The notes under the pieces are model-generated. The model saw only the letters and a program-made list of their open reading frames with translations, did no database searches and was not told where the DNA came from. The position numbers and the translations under genes were made by a program. From Apteryx mantelli (lineage: Eukaryota; Chordata; Aves; Apterygiformes; Apterygidae), in the NCBI RefSeq assembly GCF_036417845.1, contig NC_089980.1, positions 53,442,501 to 53,506,500 on the forward strand: DNA of 64,000 nucleotides, read 5' to 3'. This document shows, in pieces, positions 12,101-21,100 of the stretch. Numbering within the stretch: the stretch's first letter is position 1; each line of letters begins with the position of its first letter.

Positions 12101-15100
12101 TGTCTCCTTTTCTTTTTTTCTAATACTGCTGAAGCGATGCTTAACTGCGTATGCAGGATCATCTCTTCTTTCTAGAGCAGTTCTCACTGTCTATTCCTGT
12201 GGCTTCTTTTCCAACATCTGAGGAAATACTCAGTGGCGCTGCTTGGCCTATTCTTATGATTAAGTCTGTGAACTACTGGCTTTATTTTGTTGTTGTTTGG
12301 TTGTTGTTTTTTTTTAAGCATGAGTTGCCCTTAACATAGGGGGAGGGAATTCTTCTTGCTTTTGCTGGTTGTAACTCAAAACTTAAGTTTTTATTCCTAC
12401 AGAGTTTTCAAGCAGAGAGAGCAGTTTAACAGTTTTCTTTGGGTATGTTGCCTGAAATTTGAAGTGAACTTTAGAGACAAGGGTATAACTTGTTGAAATT
12501 CTGCTTAAATAGCATATTTTGTGCTGTAACCAACAGATCATCTAGTATATACTGAGAGTTCATTCAATTAAGTGATGTGAGCCTAGCTTTCTGCCAGTAT
12601 AAATGAGTATCTGGTGGGGGAAGAAAAGTTTTAGCCAATAAATGCACAGTATGTTCCAACTACAAGATGCACCACTTTGACCTTGTCTTTCCTAAGAAAA
12701 CCAGTTAGTAGTATTCCCATTTAACACTCTCCCCCAACACTTCCAGACAAATAACCCTTAATTCGAAGCCCATTTAAAACAAAACACTATTTGTATCTTA
12801 TTATAAGGTGAGAGAACACATACATTGTGACAAGTGTTGCTAGTGTTGTTGACTGACCCCATAGAAAGTGTTCAGACAGCAGAAATTATGGCAGAACAAG
12901 AGACTGGAAGAAATCATATCCTTTTGGGGTTTCTATTTGGTGTGTATGTTGCTGTATTGTTATGCACAGGGCATTTATAATCCAAGAAGAAGGCAAAATA
13001 GTATTGTATCGAAGCTCATATTTAATTCTTTGCAACTGTTTTTGTTAAATGAAGTCTCTTTTTAAATGATCAGCTAGAATATATAACAAAAATTTTCTGA
13101 TTTAGATGAGAGATCCCCAGATGCACAGTATGTGGATTTGCTGCTGAATCCAGAACGCTACACTGGATACAAAGGGCCCTCTGCGTGGAGAGTGTGGAAC
13201 AGCATCTATGAAGAAAACTGCTTCAAGTAATTGGGATGGAGAGGGAGTCTGTTTTTATATCTGCACTTCAACATACTTTAGAACTGATTTTTGTATTTTC
13301 TAACTTCTTTTTCTAGGCCTCGATCTGTCTATCGTCCTTTAAATCCACTGGCGCCTAGTAGGGGTGGGTCTTGCCTATTTTATTTTTAATGAAGTTTTTT
13401 TTAACAGATTGACTGTTGCAGTGCAAGTGATGCAAATAATATTCTTCAGGCAGTAGGTGTGCTCTTTTCTTTTCCTCCCTCTTATGTAGAAGTAGCTATC
13501 TATTTTCAAAATTTAGATTTAGATTCATGATCATGCTTGGTTACATACATGCTTAATTTTGTTCATGTGAATAGGCTCATCAATGTCAGTGGAGCTGACA
13601 TGAGAATTCAAGTATATCTAGAACGGTTTACTGGCTCAGTGTTACAGTAATTTTCCAAGGTGGATGAGAAGTTGAAGGATTAAAGTTCAACAAGACTCTT
13701 CACCACTCTTATAGTCTTCCCTTGTCCTTTTTCCCTAAAGCATTTAAATTAGTCACTTCAGCTGACAGACATCCTAATGTAATATAGCTATAAGTTTTCC
13801 ATAATTAATATTTAGTATATTACAGATGTACAAATAATTGCACTGTTGTAAGAAAGTATGGATTCTTAGGAAATGCTCAGTTATCTTCAGAAATGTATTA
13901 AAATTAATATTGTAATGTATGCCAATGGTTTGGGTTTAAAATTTTCCAATTTAAATTGAAAATTATAAGTTTGTGTTCCTAACTGATCTGTATACAGCTT
14001 TCCCCCATCTGTTTGTCGCTCCCATAAAAATGAACTAATAACCAATGACTAAGTTAGAAAATACCACCACAGATTACAAACACGAGCAATATAAAGAGAC
14101 ATAAGGTTGTAATTATTGTGTTATTCTTAATGTACTGCCGGTGTATACACACAAAAAGAATTGTAAAAGTAGTTTAACTTGTGGATCAGAATTCCGAAAT
14201 GGAGCACCGGTCAGATTGTTGAATAATGTGAACTGAAGAACATGACTCCTGCTTGGCTTTCTGAAGCTGGAACATATCTTTCAAAAAAAATGCATAAATC
14301 AGATGCTATTAACATTTTAAATTCCAAGTGACTTTACTATAGTAATGTATTTTAGTCTCAGCTTGTTTTGGGGAGGAAGAAGAAGGTGGAAAGCTGCTTA
14401 CATTTTCTGATAGATTCAGTAAGGTTTCTTGGAAGGTTTCTTAGGCTTTTTTTAGTGTTTATAGTAAAGCTTGTTTCATTACTGCTTTGCTGTGAGAATG
14501 GTCTGTTTAATGGTCTTTTTCCCCCCCCCCCTCTCTTCCTAGGAGGGGATGATGGTAAGTCATCTTATTATGCTTAACCTCTAGAAATGAAGTAAGCATT
14601 GCAGAGTCTTGGGCTTCTGATACACTTGCATTAGAGGGTAGGAAAGTTATGTTTTTATCAAAGTAATTTATCAGGACAGTTCTTTCAGTTGGAATAAGGG
14701 AAAGGAGTGAGAAAGGACGCAATACAGTTCTGTTGTTGGTTCTTATCCTTGTTACCGAGTTTTTGTATTGTTGTAATAACCTTACTAGCAAGAAGAGTAG
14801 ATACACATAAATTAAAAGATTCTTGAGTCTGGGGTCTCCTCCAGACGTGTGTGTGTCTGATTCCTTAAAAGAATAGGGACAGGTTTTTTGTGTACTTCAT
14901 TGAATGTTCTTTTGATTTGGGGAAAGCAAGGGCAGGGTGGGGAGGAAAAAGCAGTGGGTCTGTCCACAATGGGATAGACTTAAGAATCTTCCATTAACTA
15001 AAAGCTCTCAGGCAAAAGATCTAGGTGTCAGTGTGGAGAGCCTACAGGAAACCTTTTGCACAGTAACAGACAAAGTAAAGGCTATCACTTAGGATGCAGA

Positions 15101-18100
15101 GGAAATAAGTGTTAGTTTGTATTGTTTAATAGGTGGTTACATGCTTGGTAGGATTATCATGGTGACTTCTGGTCATTCCATACCCAAAACAAGGTTGCAG
15201 AAGCAGGAAGAGACAGAGAAAATTGGTGAAAGTTATTCAAGGGATTGGGGAAAAATCTGTTAGGGCTAAAATGTTTAATCCAAAATTCTTTTGATCAGAG
15301 AGATCAAGTTTTTGTCCATTTTTAGATGACTGAGGCTTGTGATGACAAAGTGGCAACTGTGCTCCTTTGAAGTCTCTTGAAAAATTCGAAGGTCATTATA
15401 ATTTTTATTAAAATTGCAAATTTGTTCTGAAAATTGATTTTTGGATAGCACACAACTTTCCCCTTTTCAATGAAAGGGAGTGAGAGAATGAATGGTGGAA
15501 GCCTATTTAAGATAGAAAAACAGAGAAATGATTTAATTCAGTCAGTGAAAGGATGTTTTCAAAATTATATACAGCTTTACCAGTTCTGTGAGGAATCAGC
15601 ACCATGCATCTTATTCTCTCAGAAAAGAATGGGTTGAAAGCTAATTAGTGTAGGTAATAATATTAAACCTGCCAAGTGTTTTTAATACTTACCAATGATC
15701 TCCTGTGACCTGCTGAGCCAAAAAAAGCTGTCTTTTGAATCCAAATACATAATGTTTATAGAAAAGATATTTTACTGGACAGGATTTAAAAAAATATAAG
15801 CAGGATTTTTTTCCCACCTTATGTTTCAAGAGCATGAATTAATTGCTTATTGCATGTAACAGAAAAAGAACTTTGAGAGATCACTGTGAAACTCCTAAAT
15901 GTAGGATTTTCCTCTTTGCTTTGAGTTTAGTTAATGTTGACTGTTGGAGAATCCTCATTTAAAGGTAGTAATGAAATAATACTTACTTTTTTTCTGGTGA
16001 AATGAATAATGTTTACCTTTTTGATACTAGCTATGATATAAAGCTAAGATTGCTTTAAAGCACTACCTTGATGCTTAGACTAATTTAGTGTACAACTGTC
16101 TTGTGTGCTGAATGCTTATTCAGCAGTTTTTGCTCAGCAGACTCTTTAAAATTATGAGTTTTTTTTAGTTGATGTAAGACTTAAGGACATGTTGCTATTT
16201 GTACATAGTTTGCAAGAGATTAGCTAGATGTCTTCTGATACAATAACAGTCTGTTCCTTTATCTTAAATGCTTCTTTGTTTGAATCAGAGCACAGAGATT
16301 CAGTTTTTCATTGTTGTTAACAATGTCCAACATGATGCGGTACAGAAAGGGTGCTACTACCTATGTGAAGCTGAATCTATCGAAACTTAGTATACATAAG
16401 GTCTTTGTGAGCTTAGAGCCTAAGAACAGATCCAGTAAAGAACTGGTATATCTACAAGTTTGGGTAATACAATATTTAACCAAGGATGCTGGCCCATGGT
16501 GTCAAACCTGGAGTATCTAAAATGATATCTATTGGAAACCAGGTTTCAGTAGTTCCTCTGCTCATGGAAATAATTGTTCTTTAAATGACTGCTGTGAAGT
16601 ATATGATCAGAGGTGGATGCAGGGAATGTGAATGAGATGTCTTTTCCATAGACATTCCTCTTTGCACATTTACTCTTCTGTCACATGTCCTTCACCACTA
16701 GTACATAGAATCAGGCTTCTGCTTTCTGAATGCCCTCACCAGTAGCTTAGTCATGCTCATTCTTGTATTTTTTTCTTGACTCTAACAGATTTAAACTAAC
16801 CTCAAAATCCAGTCACCTCAGTGACTGAATAGCTAAATTATTTAGCTTTGTGACTAGCTGGCAGCTAATAGACATACTGTAATGTTCAAACTGAATACTG
16901 TTCATTTAACTATATGTTTTATATTTACAGGAGAATCTTTCTACACATGGCTAGAAGGTAAAGCCTCTTGGATGGTTAACATAATAAATTCACTAGAAGA
17001 AACACAGCACTTTTTTCCTCTCCCCAAATATTTTTCATAGTGTAGGTTTTTAATAAATTGTGCAGAACTTCTGAATGTCACTCAAAGAATATTTTTGCTT
17101 GAGGGCCTTTGGAAAACTTTTTACCCATTTAGATGGTGCACCACTTAAATGCTTCAATGTTTAATCTTCTAAAAGGGGAAGTTCACTTCGATACCAGTTA
17201 CTTTGAATTTTCTACCCATTTTAGGTATATAAGCTAAGCCATGATAATTAGTAGCATTGCTTAGGGGAGTTTATTTGAAAACAGCTTTAAAAAGCGTTAA
17301 AGCTTTTGATGGTTCTGTCCCCAGTATACAAACTGACTAACATATGAACAATTTGTGTTCAAAGGCAAAACAGATTGCTGCTTGTTCATATTTAAATGCA
17401 AATTATTGTTACAAAATGTATATTGGAGATGTGCAAAAAAAAAAGTAAATTGAGGAAGAAAAGGTACTTGGGTTTTAAACTTAGTTAATTCTGCATTTCC
17501 TTTACTTCTCTGCTGAAAATTTTTAATCAGTGCTATTGTAGGAAAGCATGCAAATTCACATGCTCTTTGAAATACAGTGATGGCTCTAAATGAGGCCGTA
17601 TCTCAGCATCACTTACAGACAGTCTTCACCATCAGCTTTACCTTCTTTGGTTTGTGGAAATTGGAGTGGCAGGGAAGTTGCCCAAAACGATATTCAAGAA
17701 CTTTAACTCCAAGTGTAGTCTCTGTCTCTTGTTGTAAGCTTTATCTTAACTAACTTACATTTAAATTATATTTTGCCCATCCTGTGCCATTACACTTCTG
17801 TTCTGATGTAAAATTCTTTTAGTCAAAGTCATACTTTCAAAGTTTTGTTCAGTGCATTTATGTCTTCAGTGAACTTGCAGTACAGTTGTGAAGAAGTATT
17901 TTGGCTGTTTTGCAATGCTGTAAGGTTTTTTCCCCATAAAATAGCTACCCTAGTTCAATTGTAGCTTTCATGAGAATAAGGATGGTCATAGTATAGTTCT
18001 GGTTTCCAGATTGTAAACATTCAAAACTACTTTAAACTCATTGCTCAAACAACATAAACATCTTATTTTTGCGTGGCAGTTTATTGGTACTAATTGACCA

Positions 18101-21100
18101 GATACTAATCATTTGATTGCATTTATTAGAGCACTAAAATACTGAGTAAGTAATGTCAAACTTTATTCTTAGGGCTTGTTTATGTAAAAAATAAGATGTG
18201 TACTTTCCATATGATGGATATAAGGACTTATTAAAAGTACTGCTAAAATAATGCTGAAGTACTGTAATTGTAACTCTTGAAAGTTAAATGACAGACTTTA
18301 TGTGAAAGGCCATGATGTGTTAATTTTAATACATTATTTCAAGTATTTAGTTTGTTTTTTGTTGTCTTTTTTTCTTTTCCTTTCTCCTGGACAGGTCTTT
18401 GCCTTGAGAAAAGAGTATTCTATAAACTCATTTCTGGACTTCATGCTAGCATCAACTTGCATCTATGTGCAAATTATCTTCTTGAAGGTAATCTAAGTCT
18501 AGGTAAAACTGCTGAATGGACTTCTGTATTATCCTTGATGTGTATTTGTTTTCTCTGAATATTTTTGGTGTGTACTTAGTTGTAGTCCTCATCCAAATAT
18601 ATTTGTCTCCCCTCCCTCTTTTTTTTTTTTTTTTCTGGCTTAGAAACCTGGGGAAAGCCTCGCTGGGGACCAAATGTGAAAGAGTTCACTCGCCGCTTTG
18701 ACCCTATTGAAACAAAAGGAGAAGGACCAAGGAGGCTCAAAAACTTGTATTTTCTATATTTGATAGAGCTGCGTGCTTTGTCAAAGGTTGCACCATACTT
18801 TGAGCGTTCAGTTGTTGACCTTTACACTGGAAATGGCCATGAGGATGCTGAATCTAAAGCTCTCTTACTAGATATCTTCAGGGATACAAAGTAAGGCATA
18901 AACTTTTTTATCACTAGTTTGAAATTCTCAATTATGTTCTCAATTATGTTCTCAAGTGAAAATAGATGACACTTGGACTATGTAGGATGAGGAAATAAAA
19001 TTAAGCCGTGGGGGGAGCAAGAGGAACTTGTACTTTTGACAAGAAGAGGTAAATATTTTTCAGAGGTTCTAATATGCCAATCAAAAAAAAAAGAAAAAAA
19101 AAAAAGCCACCCCGTTTGTTGTTTTTTTAACTCTTCGGTATATGAGACACCTAATTTATTTGGAAAAGGAGAATGCTACATGTAGTCTTTTAATGATCCA
19201 GTGACTAATCCAATTTTTAGCACAGATTTTAGCTCTGGTGTTTTAGCCGTCCCTCCCTTCTTCTGTATGCTCTGTAAGGTTCTTCAGTTCAGTTTCTTTG
19301 CTCACCTTCTCACTAATTTTTGTGATAGGTAACATGCTCTGTGGCTTCGTTGTTTTCTCTAGTTGTAATCTTGCTAGGTATTTGAGATGTGGTCAGACAA
19401 CTGATCAAGCCAAAAGGCAAATATTAAAAGGATTGTATTGTGTATTAGAAGGAAGTATTGATCAGTGGAAATGGAGTGAAGAAAATTCTCAACAAAACTG
19501 TAAATAACATGTTTCAAGTTATAAAGATTAAATAGTGAAACTGCTACTATTCAGTAAAATTTTGCAGAGCTATTCTGTGAAGACTACGAACTCAGGAAAG
19601 TATCTCTTTCACATCCTGAATGTTAGTATATTGGACTCTTCTTAGTTATGTTAGTATATTGGTCTTTGTGTATGGATTTGTATGTGCCAGCTTACACTGA
19701 TCATAACCGCTGCTCAGTGAGCTTGATGGTACATTGTAGTTTATGCCAGTTTTTTTGTGTTTTGTCTTTATTAGGTCCTTCCGTATGCACTTTGATGAAA
19801 AGTCCATGTTTGCTGGAGACAAAAAAGGAGCCAAGTCATTAAAGGTAAAGTAGTATTGTTAATCGCTAGTTTCTGATTAACACACAAAATACTGTTTTTA
19901 TTTTAGAAAACCTCTCTCAGCAGCACACTTCTGGTAGATGGGGAAAATAAAGTATAAAAGGCAGGGATTAAGAATTTACAGAATGATATCCAAGGCTTCT
20001 TAATCTACTTTATACTAAATGAATGAAAGGTGTTATTCATACCCAAACAGACTGAAATCTCTGTTTTAGTGCCTTGGGCCTGCCATTAGGACTGTGGTGA
20101 GGCAAATAAGTCTATTAGAAGCAATATTGTATTTAAATAGAATAGGTTTCCCAAAGGAAAAATCCAGTGATTTTTTTTTTCTTAAAAAACAAATGCCCTA
20201 TGTATATATGTACATGTGGATGAACAAGAATGAACTTAACATTAGAAAGGCATGGTTCCTAGAGGCAAGAACCTAATGGAAATGCTGTTGTTGCCTAGTG
20301 ACTTCCAATGTTAACAGGCTGTTGTTCAAATTGGTATGCATTAAAATTCCACAACTGTAGTGTGGCTGATAGTAATAAAGGTGCAAGTCTGTTTTAGTAG
20401 TTATTTTGGTAGTAGCTGGAATTTATCAGCATAAAAAGATGCTAATAGTTTATAGCCCAGATAGTCTTTTTCTGACCTTAAATATTTAATTTAGATCATC
20501 TTAATTAGTTCTGTGCTGCTTTTGTTTCCTTGGCAGGTCCCATAGCTTTCACTCTAACTGGAGCTGCAAAGTAACAATCTGCCCATAGCTTTGAACAGAA
20601 AATGTCTCTTGTGAATTGTAACTTTGTTCACCTGTGTGTCAAAAATGCATGTGTGTTCAAAAAGGAATTGGACAATTTAATGGAAGAAAAATCTGGCAGG
20701 GACACAAAGATACAGTACTTACAGCTCAGGAAATGCTGAGCTTGGAAAGAAGATACTAGGCTTACACAGACCTTTGTTATGGCCTGGCCTGTGTGGTAGA
20801 GGTTTTGTACAGTCTTAGCAGTAGAGGATTGATACTCTAGTGGTACTTAATTAGTTAACCTGTTTTTATAAAACTGTAAGTACTTTAAGCTAACCTTTTT
20901 TGTTTTTGACAACTAGGAAGAATTTAGATTACATTTCAAGAACATATCCCGCATAATGGATTGTGTTGGATGTGATAAATGCAGATTGTGGGGCAAACTG
21001 CAGGTATGGTTTATTGTGTGTGTATTGGGGTTGGGAGATTAGCATCTATTTCAGTTTGGCAGGATGTCTCTTACCTAAATATCTAGACTTTCTGCACATG

